From Lytechinus pictus (taxonomy: Eukaryota; Echinodermata; Echinoidea; Temnopleuroida; Toxopneustidae): a DNA stretch of 64,000 bases. The notes below the pieces were generated by a model that made no database searches, was not told the DNA's origin, and was given only the letters and a program-made list of their open reading frames with translations. The translations under genes were made by a program, and so were the position numbers. Numbering within the stretch: position 1 is the stretch's first letter; each line of letters starts with the position of its first letter. The DNA lies in assembly GCF_037042905.1 (NCBI RefSeq), contig NC_087252.1, positions 16,984,701 to 17,048,700 of the forward strand, read 5' to 3'. Positions 42,655 through 56,805 of this stretch are shown piece by piece.

Positions 42655-45600
42655 GTAAGATAATAAATCCTACTTTGTAAGAAATTCCTTTAATTTAGAT
42701 GATGACAATAATACTAATAATGATGTTTCGATTTATGTAGCGTTTGTTTTTCAAGAGTACACAAAGCGATGTTTTTGACGTCAAACTGGTTAGGATAAAT
42801 CATTGCTTTTTGAAAATGCCAAGATGAAATGCTTTGGAGATATGGCGAGAAATTTAACATTTTTTTTTGCATCCACGTCGTAGACACTTTCTGCACCCGT
42901 TCAGAATCTACTGAAAACTCCCGTCACATCACAGTGGACAGATTAGTGGTCATTGTCGAAAGTTGGTGGACCGGGACAGCACATCGTCTTAAGATTCGGA
43001 CCGGACCATTAGTGCAATTAACTATATAATCATACACACCTAGAATAGTTGGGCAAACAAAATCCCAACTTTTAACCAACTCTGGGCAACATACCGTCCA
43101 CACAACTATTGGTTAAAATCTGTCCAAATTGGGTAATAAGAAAAATAATTGGGTAATGAATTTACTCACTTGGATGATAATTGCCCAGAATATACATATA
43201 TATTTTGCCAACATACATTACCCAACACAGTGGACAGTATGTTGCCCAAAATTGTAAGTGTGTATAATTACAATTAACAAGTGCATTTTTCCACAGTCCA
43301 GAACGGCATTGCTGTTTTGATTCACCGATTTTCGACAAAGACTGTTTTGTCATTGACAGGATTTTGAGAATTGGGTCTCTGTGTTATAGAAAGCGTCTGC
43401 GAAGTGATTAGTAAATTGCCAGAATGTTCCAAAGAGGGCAAGACAAGAATTGAGGCTAGCCTGTTTTCTTGATTTTGAATAACATAAGAAAGAGCATAAT
43501 GTAGGACGGATGAGACAATGTGTTTCGTTAATAAAAACTGAAGAATGTAAGGAAACCAGGATTCCAAGTTATTGTTTATGGTCTTTTACATAAATTATAA
43601 TGAAACGTAGCTTTTCCTTTTTTAGATACCCAATTTTTATATAATAATAATAATAATAATAATATATAATAATAATAAACACAGCATTTATTATGCGCCA
43701 TCTAGAAAACTATTCCGAGGCGCATAGGGATGGGGGGAGGGGGGGGGTTACAGAATAAATGAATTGCTTAGGCGTAGATGAGCAAGAAGAGTTTGACAAT
43801 TCAACGTCAAAGTCAAGTTGCGCAAAATATGGGTCGACATTTTTCTCTACTCATGAGAGTGGAATGAGATGGAAAGTGAGTTTCTGTGCAAACCGTTTCT
43901 GACATGCCTTAGTATTTGATTTACTCGACAATGCATGGATTGAGTAAGCATTTGGTCTCGGATCAAAGAAAGGATTCCATCCTTGATATCAATCATGTTC
44001 AATTTATGATCGAAACATAATGAATATTATATGTATTTTTAAAGAGGGAATTCTTTTTTTTGTGGGAAGCACTGCATCATTGTATTATGGAGCATTGTTT
44101 TTTGTATTGGATTGATCATTATATATGCAGTATATTTAGTTGAATGCACCAGATCTATATCAACGATGATAAAATGTCAACTTACCTTGATTAAAAAAAA
44201 ATGTCATGAAATCATGAGTGCTACAAGTATGCCTACATTAATAAACATGCAATGTAACGTGTCTCTTGTTTTTCTCTTATCATATCATGTATCAGTATGG
44301 CATCATAAACATATGTGCAAAATCTCTTATTACGGAAAGATATGGTGAAGCAACGTGGGAGAAAATAAGGTGAGAAATAATTATTCTACTAACCATTTGG
44401 TCTAATTGTCATTTAGCCAAACTGCCCCTGTGCCTAATTTCCAGTTGGGTTATACCCATTTACTCTAAATATTATCTGCTCGAACACCTTATAGTTTATT
44501 GGGTTAAATGAACTGTTTTTGAACCACTTTTCATTTGAAAAAGTACAAAATAACTAGTAGATGAAGCGGGAATTATTATCATATAGACATTAGTGGCATA
44601 ACAGAAAATGTAAATAACTGGGTATTACAAGAAACGGCGATTAGGCCAAATTGATATACGTAATAATAGACCAAATAGGTTTGTCCCTGCAGGAATGAAC
44701 GCAATGTCAAACAGTGTGATCACAGAGTGTTCACATAGTGAACTATGTCATGTATGTGGAAAGATTATTCACACTGCTGTAAACTCAAATACAATAGTGT
44801 GAAGACATTTTCACACTGGACACCTTAGCAGCGTGACTGTTCGCAGCGTGTTCACATGGTCAACTATGTGAATATGAGATATATAGTGCGTCCCAGAAAA
44901 AAAAAGGAACCGGTTTTCCCACATCTTTTTTCTTCAAAAGCAACTTAATAATGATATCTAATTTACATGATTATATGATTTAATTATTCATCTTTATATT
45001 GATACAGACACTTCAGGCGTTAATTAGCAAAACGAGTTTTAGATTTTAATGTAAAAACCAGGTTGCGCAGAAAAACTGTTTAAGATTGGTTCGTGACACG
45101 ACGAATGTGCTTATTCGACGATTGGCTCATTAGCATTTCTTTTGTATTCTTTGTTAAGATTCTCTCACTGATCCCTGAAATGATAAGGGATTGAGATTCA
45201 CACGCGAGTTTCTGCGCATATCATTTCTGATATGCATCATTATTTATTATTTGTAATCTGCCATGCGTAAACGGTCTGCTAAGCTGTTGGTTTCAAATTA
45301 GAGATGAGATTCCATTCTTTCCGGATGAGTATCAAATTTATAGTAAAACATATTTAATAATTGTGAAATCTATCTCTGAAAACGGGTTTCATTGTTTGTA
45401 GGACGCACTGTATTTGTGAACACACACGGACACACAATAGGGATAGCCCATGCTGAACTATTGATTTGATTTGATTGATTGATTTTTACCAACGATTTAG
45501 CACTCATACTACTTCAGTTACCGGTGTTCTACATATTATTTTTGTGTAAGTTATTGTATTCAAATTAAGTTTAGGGCTCGTCTTTTATACGATTGTTTTC

Positions 45601-48600
45601 TTTGTTGACAAGCCCCTCTATTTTACTTTAAAATGCAAAAAATATCCGACTCAGATTATTGTTATTTTTTTTTATTAGAAAGTAACTTTATTCAGACACT
45701 TCTATTTTTGAAAAGTGTTCCTCAAACCTCTATTTACGTTCTATACTGTATGATATTTTGGCTTAAAAATTGTTGGCTTTGCTATGTTATGTTTCCTATT
45801 ATTTGTATAACTGTGGAACGGATATAAATAAATCAAATCAATAACTGGCAAGTAGATCAACTGTCTGTAAAATAAACCACCACCACCAGCAAAAAAAAAG
45901 AACCCCTTCATTTACATCACACTGATAAACAATAGAACAATGATGTAAATGGTAACATTCACAGTATACTTCCTTGTGAAAAAGCTTATTATCCAATGCA
46001 TGACATACATGTTCACATTATCATACATATACCATGTATACCGTGTAATAAAATAGTTATAGAGGCCCCCCTTCCCCCTCCCCCTCTCTCCATTTTTCTG
46101 TCTTTTTATCACACATACTCTTACTATTAAAATGTGTTTGCCTTTCTCCCTCTCTCTCCCTCTTTACAACACACACACACACACCGATGCACACCCTACC
46201 GCATACATCCTCACACGCACCCAACGCACACACAAACACCCATACACACACTAACCTCTACACTGTAAAAAAAATATTTGGTGAATTTTTTACCAGCACG
46301 AGGGTAATTATGTGTCCAACCAGTCTGGGGCAATATTTTACCCAATGCGGGAAGCATATTGTCCCAGTAAGGTTAAAAAAAAGGGAACAATTACTTAAGA
46401 ATGGGCAAAACTTTCATGACACTGGATAAATAAAAATGACCAATGAACCTATTTAGTATTATGACCAATGTTGGTCGGACAAATAATTACCCTCATGGAA
46501 CATTTTTACCAAATATCGTTTAGAGTGTACCTTTTCCTCATTCTTTTCTGTCAGTAGGTAGTTTTCGCATTTACAACGGGGAAACCCTCAACAATGCATC
46601 GATTCCTTTGAAAATGCAATTAAAATCACAAAGGAGAGCTGATCGAGAGGCTTTTGTCGAAAGTATGTAGACTAGGACAACAGATCATCCGTATATTTGC
46701 ACCGGACGGGCAATTACAAATATGCCGTTGTCCAAAGTCAAGAGATTCCGATGCCTGTCCCGGTCCACCAACTTTCGACAAAAGCCTTTCGGCTCTCCAT
46801 TGTGATTTGACTTGCATTTTCAAAGGAATTGGTGCGTTGTAGAGAGTTTCCCCGTAATAAATGAGAAAAGTTCGACTTTTGTCTTCAGGGAGTCAGCAGG
46901 CGTGGATGACAAGTTTGTGAACTATAACGTATACGATGACGACGTCACCTACAAGATCGTACATGCTGCATCTCAGTTATTGGGTAATACTTAAGTCTTT
47001 TATTAAAGTCCTGCATGATAATGAAAATTATAACATTAGACTAACATAGCACAGCAATTTAGTATGATATTAAATTAGTGAAAAATAAACACCCCCAAAA
47101 TAGGCGTGACCAATAATGGTTTAAAATTTATCATGCGTGCTTTTTCAATTTAATGCAGTTAAACATTTATTTTCTTCCGATTGACATTTCATGATCCATT
47201 TTCATATAGAATTCACAAATCAATAATATGAGTAAACAATGGATGTAAAATACTTAATGTAAATGTTTGCTTGGTAATTGTAAGGTAAAAAGCCACTTGT
47301 CAGTGCTGAATTTTAAAACAACATTTTGGGAAGATAAAAGATCGTAAGAAGTAATTTTGTCGAACAAGAATGTATATCCAGTTTAAACCGATTTTGAGTA
47401 TTCCCTTTCTATGTAGACTTGAATGATAATTAATAATCGTGATGATTTTCTTCATCATCCTCATTATTCGTAAATGATAGAATTTTCGGTCAACCTAAGC
47501 TAAAGTGTATGCTTTCTATTTATTTATAAATAGCTAAATATGACATCAGTAAAGACGATGATTGCCTATAATAATGATATCAATAATGATGGTGATGGTG
47601 GTGGTGATGATGATAATGATAGTGTTGGTGGTGATGATGATGGTGATGATGATGATGGTGACGATGATGATAATGATGAAGTGTCGATCGGATGATCATG
47701 ATGAAGATGATAATGATGATGATGGGTCTATGATGATGATATGATGATGATGATACTGATGATGACGGTAATGGTGGTGGTGGTGGTGATGGTGATGATG
47801 ATGATAATGGTCGATGGCGCGCTAATGATAGATCCTTATTTCAGATGTTTTCATTATAAAATGAATTAACAAGCAGATATATGTAAAACCTTCTCCTGTC
47901 AGGTTTTATCTCTTTTATGAAAGAAACCCCGGAAATTGTGCTCGTTGCAATGTTTTTTTTTAAGTTTAAGTGTGTAATCATGTTCGGCACATGTGATTGT
48001 TTCAAAGAAAGTGGGAGGCCTAATCGTGGGACATCGAGATGATTAAGGCCTGTTCTAACCTGCTAATGGTATTCTCGTTCATTTACTAAACATTGATCCT
48101 TGCAGGCTTTGCATGCAGCCTAGAGCTGGATTGAAAAGGGCAAATGATCGGCAAAACAGGGGCATGAAATGTATTATTAACTGAACATTATACCTCGAAA
48201 ATGGGTTCGTTAAGCAATAAACTTCATTCAACAAACAAACAAGAAAGAGAGGGAGAAGATTTATAATACCTTGTATAAAAAATGGAAAATATATTAGATT
48301 GATCAGGGAACAAGGATGATAATACTGAACAGGGACGTGTCTCCCTCTCACGTCCCTTTACTGAGGTTGGAGAAAATGGGTGGGTGATTTAACGTAACCA
48401 TGGGCATGGTATTGGATTAGTGTCGATTACTCTCGATCATTAACTACTTTGAATACGACACTGTACATCAGTACATTGTGTGATACAGAGAGTAAATTAA
48501 TGATTATGATCGAGCCATGCTGAACGTTATAAGGTTGAATGAGCAATTTAAGATTAATAGCCCTGCTAAGCATGTCGGCATGTATCAAGTGTTAAATTAC

Positions 48601-50525
48601 ACACGACAAGGAATTAATAAAATAAAGGAAAAAAAATGGCGGAAACAAGACAGAAGACAGTCAGAGAGATAGTGAGAGGGAGAGATATCTGAGAGAAAGA
48701 AAGAAGAGAAGAGATGGAAGATGCCTAACCATTATAGCGGCTCAGTAATAGAGCGTCCGTGTCTTGAACGAGAAGATCTCTGGCTGAGGATGTTTCTCCG
48801 TTAATCTGTATTTTTACTTTCTTTCAAAAGTTTGCCAGTTTAAGCGCTTAAACCATCGAAAACAAAAGAAAAAGCTTGATAGAGCATCAAAGAGCTCTTT
48901 TGAGGCCACGGAAAACTCTTAAAGGAGAAATTCATTGATTATAAATAATGGTCTTCATGCATACCAATGTAAAGATAATTACAAGGAGATCATATTCACG
49001 CTATTCCAATATTATTTTGTAAAGAGATCTGGGGAGTAGATATCTTAAGTTTAAAACAGCTAAAATGCCCTTCAAAGAATCGGCTTCGAACAGGTCGCTA
49101 AACGTACAGATTTTCGTGACGTCATGGAGTCGGATAGGGCACAGCTAGAGCGAGAGTAGCAATTCACTCGCGTGCATGCCGGACATTACGAAGACTGATA
49201 ATTATGACAAAAAAAGTTTTCTCGGCTTAGATGAACATATTTTGTTTACCAGTGGAACTATTTTGTTGTCAATAAGTTGCTGATAATGTTTGTTTTGGTG
49301 ACAGCTTTAGGAATTGCTTCAGATTGGTCTAGATCTAGTTACCGGTACGCTTTCCCCAGAGTCAGACCCAGTCAAGCCTCCAGGCGACGAGTGAGTTTGG
49401 TCTGCCTATAATATGTCTCGGCCTCTTGATGATGATCCTTAAATCGAAGTAAAATATTGAAGACGAAAAGTAAATAAATGAAATTGATATGAATATTCAT
49501 ATATACCGAACGCCTCCGCTGGAATTAGCCTTTTAAGTGCCTACGATTTATGATGATAGAGGATACTCGTTCACCCCAGTAAAAAAAAAACATAAATGAA
49601 GTTAAAGAATTTGATCGTGGCAAAAAAGTTAAAATATAAATAAAATTAGTTAAATAATCCTAATTATCTTAAATAGTTTGATACAAAATTAAAAAAAATT
49701 ACTTTTTTGGTGAGTTAAAACAAAAAGTGCTCTAAGTTTTGTCTGTAGTAGAGAGTCTAGCTTGTTACTCTAACTAAGCTAACGTCAGATCTAACGTTGT
49801 CGTTTGTTATACCTTAGTTAGTAGGTCTATTGGGCCCACGTTGGATCTAGATCTATAGGCCTAACGTTAGATCTAGATCTAGTAGTAGTGCAGTGACAGT
49901 CTTATCTGTTAAGCCGACTCACCGTTTGCGAACATGCATTTGAAATTGAAGTGGAACGAACCACCGCAACAAGACTTGAAGATTGATAGGCCTACATCCA
50001 TTGTGTCCTTTATAGGATAGCTGTGACTTAGTCTTATTTTCAATAATGCTTAAGGCCATAGGGGTCGATATTTTTAAAATGAATAAACAAGCAAAAGTCA
50101 ACGATCGGCATCGCTCCATCGACATGTCATATCCGTTACTCGCACTTGCGCATAAGCGTGTAAATGCGCGAATTGTCTAAAACTTTCGATCAAATCGCGC
50201 GGATATTTATGGTATCCGCAATCACAGCAGAAAGCAACATTTGGCACGTAATCAAATAGGGATCTCAGCTAAATTATGCCATACCCGTCGTTAAGAGGCG
50301 GGTCGAGAACAAGGGGAGAAATTTTGCAAATTATGAAACTATGCCCGTTGCCCTTGGTTACCACATTTGCTTGTTGTTTTGCAGGCATGGTGGATTACAT
50401 GACCCCATTTTTGACCAATCAGACGAACGGATTATTCGACATTCTTAAAGAAAAAAGACCTCCTGTGCCAGGGACATTAGCGACTCTCTCATTTGCTTAT
50501 CGCTGAGTGGTGCATAGGTTTGTTA

Positions 50526-50560
<35 letters not shown>

Positions 50561-53500
50561 ATTAAAAATGTCATAACCTTCTTATTTTACTTCCGATTTT
50601 GATAAAATCTTCTGCGTTATGCTTGCTTAATCATTTTCAGTCGATTCAAATCAACAATTTATAGGTTGGACTTGACCTTTAGGCCTTCTGAAAGGCCAAG
50701 CGCTAACAAAACTCTACATTTTTTGTATTGGGTGTGTGTGTTGTTTCTTACATGTAGGTGGTGATATGTTCCCACATACTGTTAATTGTGTCATGGAGTA
50801 CCTTTCATGGAGCTTCAGGTCATGTTTGCGGCAGCATAGACCTACAACAAACTCTTTTCATTTTTTTAGATTGATGGATAAGAACTTAAAACTGATCTCA
50901 TATCCTTGATAAATTGTTCTTTTTTTTTTTGCTAGATTGCTCCATGGACGAGGTCTGGGAATTATTCGGTGTTTACTGGGTAATCTGGTGCATGAGAAAT
51001 GGCTATGACATCCTCTTTCGGACACTTGGTGGAACGCTGAGTGAATTCTTGAAGAGCCTGGACTTCTTACACAGTGTGTACATGAAAACAATGTACCCGA
51101 AAATGATTGTGCCTTCGTTCAGAGTTGAAGAAAAGGACGAAAGTAACTTCATTCTACATTATTATTCAAACAGAAGAAAACTAGGTGGGATCGTTCTTGG
51201 TAAGCTTTTAAAGAGAAATTCCAGTAGTTGCAGTAAACACTGATTTCATGAGAAAGTCTGTAAAACAAGGCTTAATTGTCAGTATATCATCGAGGATCTA
51301 GATCTGGTACAGTAACATAAACTGAACTTCGTGAAATCTTGAAATCTACACTGAAAAATGTTCAGACTGAAGATCCCCAACACAGATAAGCGCACGTGGG
51401 ACAGTGTATAATTATTGCTTTGAATGTCGTGCCCGACGCTCTACCCGAATCGGGCCCGAATCCTGTGCTTATTTGCTGATTTCAAAGCAATTACACAATT
51501 TCTTCCAGAATCCTTTGGCACATACGTTTTATTTATACAAGCAGACACTTTGGTGGTCATTTCATTGGATTCTGTACGAACTCATTTTGATATCGTTACC
51601 AAAACTAGCATTTACCTTTAAGGAGTTTTTGCCCCGCGAGGCAGAACGCTTCCAAGAACATAGCAAATGTATTGACAATTGCCCTACATGATAAAGACTG
51701 ACCAACTTAGAAGTCTCCGTCGAAAAAGTGGTGAATCCAAACACAGCCTTCTTCCTGGACTCTAGGCTAACGACATACTTCCAATTCTTCGTCAGCTCCG
51801 AAACGTATGATTAAACTGCTGTTCCGGCTCCGACAAAGGCCTCCAAGCTGTTCATTGTCGGTTGAAGGGCATTGTCAATACATATACTATGTTCTAGAGT
51901 CCGTCGTGCGTTGTGGAAACGAAAATTCCCAACGTTATAATATGTGGACTATGAGGACTTGAGAAGTAAATGTCGTTAAGTACTTTATTAGATTTCTTGC
52001 CCAATTTAAACACAAAGTTCACCACAGCTTTTTTCTCTACCGCAGCCGACTGTTTGAAATATGAAAGTTGCAAGATGATTCGCTAACGATTAATGAAATT
52101 AACTATCGGAACATTATTCATTTTCAAATTTATAATTCATTTAGTAACTACAGTGATAAACAATAACCATCTTTTGAAACAAACCCTAAATCGTTGATAT
52201 TTATATAATCCTGATAAGTTATGACTAAAGAAACCTTGTTAAAAGTGCGTTACATTGCGACCGTGTAATTATTTTTTTGTCTCCCCCTTCTTTTTGAAGG
52301 GATAGTGAAAGGCGTCTCTCGGATCATTTTCAATTCATCAATCTCGATGCATATAATTGATCACAATGAAGTAACCATTCTTGATAAGGTCAAAGATTAT
52401 TACCGATTCTATATCCGGGTCACGGACTATCGATTACCAGCTATCGGAACACACGGAATGATCACCGATGAGGTAAAGATTATGGCAATGCGTAATATTG
52501 TAAAGATATTATTTTCTTGTTGTTGAAGCTCAAACAAATATATTGCCAAAAATAGCTTCGAAATCGGATGTAAAATATTAAAGTCATGACATTTTAAAAT
52601 GTCGCTTAATTTTCACAAAACAGTTTTATGCACAAAACAGTTTTGTGCAAATGAGAGACGATGGTGTCGCCATCTCATTATTTCTTTTGCATTTTATTGT
52701 TTTGATTATGTAGTAATTTATCTTCAGATTTTACAATAAGGAAATTCTCCATCAAATCACAACAATGGTAATTTCACACTCTCAGGGAGAAATCAGTCTG
52801 TTTCACAAAATATCAAAGTATTTTCCACTTCTTATAATGAAAACTACAAAAGAAACAGTGAGTAGATGACGTCATCGGTTCACTCATTTGTATACCGACC
52901 AGGAAATACATGTAACTCTTTTGTGAATTTAGGCGAAATTTTAAAATGTCACAGCTTTCTTATCCTAAATTCAATTTCGATGAAATTTTAAGCTTGTCTA
53001 ATTTTTTTTTCTCTTTATTTTGAAATCAATAATATTTGCTGGGGTGAATTTGTGGACGTGTAGTGCGTGATGGGAAGAAATTAATATGTTGACCATTGGA
53101 ACTAGCTATTTCTGTTGGCCGAGGTATAATGTTATCCCTTTTTACAGGACAAGTCCCGTCCGACAAAAACATTTATTTGAATAAAACGAGACAAATCAGA
53201 TAATCACACTGAACAATTTATCAAAATCGGATGTATAACAAGAAAGTTATGACATTTTAAAGTTTTGCTTAATTTCACAAAAGAGTTGCATGCACATCCT
53301 GGTCGGTATGCAAATTAGGGGACTGGTGACATCACTCACTTACTATTTATTTTGTATTTTATCATACGAAATAAGAAATATGTTGATTTCCTCCACATTG
53401 TCATGTGAAATAAAGTTTTATTTCTCCCTGAACATGTGAAATAAATATTGTTTAACATTTTGTTGTTCAGTCAAGTTTGTCCTTATTGTCACATCGATAG

Positions 53501-54244
53501 AAATTAAAATATTGTATTATTCAAACAATAAAAAACAAAAGAAAAAAATAATGAGGAACATCATCGACTCTCTCATTTGCATATCACTGAGATGGGCATA
53601 TAACTATTTTTGAAAAACAAGCGATACTTTAAAATGTCATAACTTTCTTATTTTACATCCGATTTTGATGATATTTTCAGTGTTGTGCTTGTTCGATTTT
53701 CCCCTCATTGGTTCAAATCAACATTTTCTGTGGTGGACCTGACCTTTAATAATGATTGGAAGTACAAAATATAAGACTCATATGAAAAACAAATCTTTAT
53801 CAAGCCCCTACCTTCTTGACACCGATACCCACAAATTCCTTCCCCACACACTCACTCCCTTTCTCACGTTTTCTCTCGCACAATCCTTGCACTCTTCCAA
53901 TCCATCATTCTCATCTTCCACATATGTCCTCTCTTCTTCCATCTCCATCGCTCATACACTCAGCACATAATTATGCTTCCCACTATGTCTCGTGCACACA
54001 CACACACACACCCTCATTGTATCTCGCTTGCACACACATTCTACGTCCTTCCCCTTTCTTCCATCTCATCAAACATACACACACAAACCAATTATACTTT
54101 CTCACATGCACACGTCTGATGTCGCCCTCTCTCTCTCTCTCTCTCACGCACATCCACACCTGATATACACACCCGCACTTAATTTCTACAAACAAATACA
54201 CCCCCTTTCCCCTATCTCTCTCTCTCTCTCTCCCCCCCCCCCTG

Positions 54245-54281
<37 letters not shown>

Positions 54282-56732
54282 CTATCTACCTATCTATCTA
54301 TATATATCTATCTATCTATTTATCTACAACTATCGCTATTTATCTCTGGCATGATAGTGAGGTAAATCCAAAGAAATTGAAGTCAAAATAACGTATGGTT
54401 TTCCTTGAAAGTAAAGTCGGTTTCTTTAATTTTTGAGGTAGGCATATATGGTTATTGATTTTTTTTTCCTTGGCGTTGCTTTCTTAAGGAATGGAGATCT
54501 GTCATAAGTGGGAGGAGTAGCAATCACATTCGTCATACATCTATAGGATCTTATCACCAAGGAGGAGCAATCATACGAGACCATTCTAAACTCAGCTGCT
54601 ATGATTTGGTAATGCCTTGTCAGAGGAATGACCAACATACATTCCATCCAAACCTGCCTGAAAGGTATGAAGTTATTATTATTCATATTAAGCTCTTCAA
54701 CTCATTTTCATTGTCCTTCCATTTCATTCTTCTTGGTTTTCGGCTTAGTTGTCTTATTTCCTTTTAATTTATTTAGTCTTCTTCTATTTCCTCCTCCTCC
54801 TCCTCTTCCTCCTTTTCTTTCTTCTTCTTCTTCTTCTTCTTCTTCTCCCCTCCTTTTTTTCTTCTCATCTTCCCTTTTCCTCGTATTCTTCTAGGTCTTA
54901 TTCCCTTCTCCTCCTCTTTCTTCTTCATCTTATTCTTTTTCTTTTTTCTTCTTCCTCTTATTCTTTTTCTTTTTTCTTCTTCCTCTTCTTCTTGTTTTTC
55001 TTCTTCGTCTTCTTCTTCCTTCTCCCCCTTCTACACCGTCTTCTTTGTCTTCTTCATCATCTTCTTCCTCCTCCATCGTTCTCCAAAACCTCAACTTCTG
55101 CATTCTGTCCCACTTCTTAAATTTCTCCTCGCGTCTTTCCTATGAAACCCTTTTACACTGACAGCCATGAAATGCATTAGCAAACTGTGTTGATTATATG
55201 CATCATTGCCAAATTTAAATAAGTTATAAAACACTCAGGCTTTAGCAATTGATATGATACCCACGAAAGATTTTAAAACATTTCCATAATATATGTGCTG
55301 AATTTGATGCTACGCTGCTAACGTCTATAACTCTACATCATGACAGAGCCCTATTTTTTTATTTATTATTATTTTTTTTTTAGTTTTCTGGGTCTCATTA
55401 GGTAAAAAGGTTTTGCAAGGTCGCATCTGTCATTTACTGTTTAAATTAGGGTACCTTTGTTGCATGTGAACATGATTTTGTATATACCAGATGTGATTTA
55501 TATTCAATTCTTTTATTTTATTTTAAGCCTATGGGTCTTGAAAATATAGGACTATGTCATAATACGCAATTTCACTACAACTACATGTTTTTCCCCTTTA
55601 GTCATGATAGTTACGAGGTATTCATTAAACTGCATTATGCAAGTCTGATTAAAACATTCGATGATTACAAGTTCGGCATAAATTATATATAGTTCTGAAA
55701 CATTAATGATATATGGTGCTGTGGTTTTTTTTTTGTAATTATTATTACTATAACACATACATGTTATGGCCCTGGGAAGTTGGGGTGCTGGGGTTTCCTA
55801 AAGCACCCTCAAAATTTTCCTTGGGGGTGCTGCGTGTGGGGGTTATTTTTGATTGGCAGCACCACCTGGAAATATGTTAGGAATGATAAAATGACAGAAA
55901 TGTAATGAAAATCAACCACGTTTTGTAGGTACCACCCCCTTCAGATTTTCCCTACACATTGCTTGAAATAGTGCTTAAATTCACCCTATTCAGATCAGAA
56001 TATCAAATATTTCAGCTCGCGCCTCGCATTATTGATTTTCATAATTAAAAATGTATTTAGAATGCTCGGATTCTAGGTATAAATCTAAATACGCGCACGC
56101 ATGTTTATTCAGATACACAGAATTTGTTTCTTTTATATTAAAAACGTGCCTAAATTATAAAGTTTAAGATCAGAATGTCAAAAAATTCTGCTCGTGCTCC
56201 GCGCTCATATTACCTTTTGCGCGCTGATGTTGTAATCTTTCACAATTGTACAATTGAATTCAGAAGTCGTAATGAATAATTTTCTCCCCTAATTTCAAAT
56301 TTGATAAGCTAATGAAAATAAATAGTTCTTGAATAACATCTATATAATAATAATGAATATCAGTGATGCAATATGCAAATCTTGAATCGAAGTAAATAGC
56401 ATGGAAACAATTGTCAATCCCCCCACGAGATTAAAATAGTGTGCAAAGAGGTAATGTAGGACGATACCCAATCACCCATCCTTTCCTGATTGACAAAATA
56501 TGATTATAGAGTGTTCCTTTTTTAGATCTAAATTTCAATTGTTTCCGTTCGCGCTTAGCACTCGCATCAGTTGTACGTATACTTATGTAATTATTCTGTA
56601 CATAATATAAGAAAAGTGCTTAAAATTTCCAGTTTTTAGGTCTGAAATCTCAATTTCTTTGTAATGTCATGTTCATGATAAAAAAAAATGCTTAGAATGT
56701 GCAGTTCTTAATTCGGAATATCAAAGATTTTC

Positions 56733-56805
<73 letters not shown>

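Noticed and set aside
42481..42663. 60-residue ORF in the predicted first exon
   Set aside because: It has no ATG before the one at 42652 and runs through the donor site; it is 5' UTR, not a separate protein.
44287..44348. ATG at 44287 as the cyclase start (M-Y-Q-Y-G)
   Set aside because: It is possible without splicing, but it adds two residues relative to beta-2 proteins and ignores a good acceptor that restores M-Y-G; kept only as an alternative.
53816..54354. Ser/Thr/His-rich ORFs of 115-120 residues
   Set aside because: They derive from CA, CT and TATC microsatellites in intron 5.
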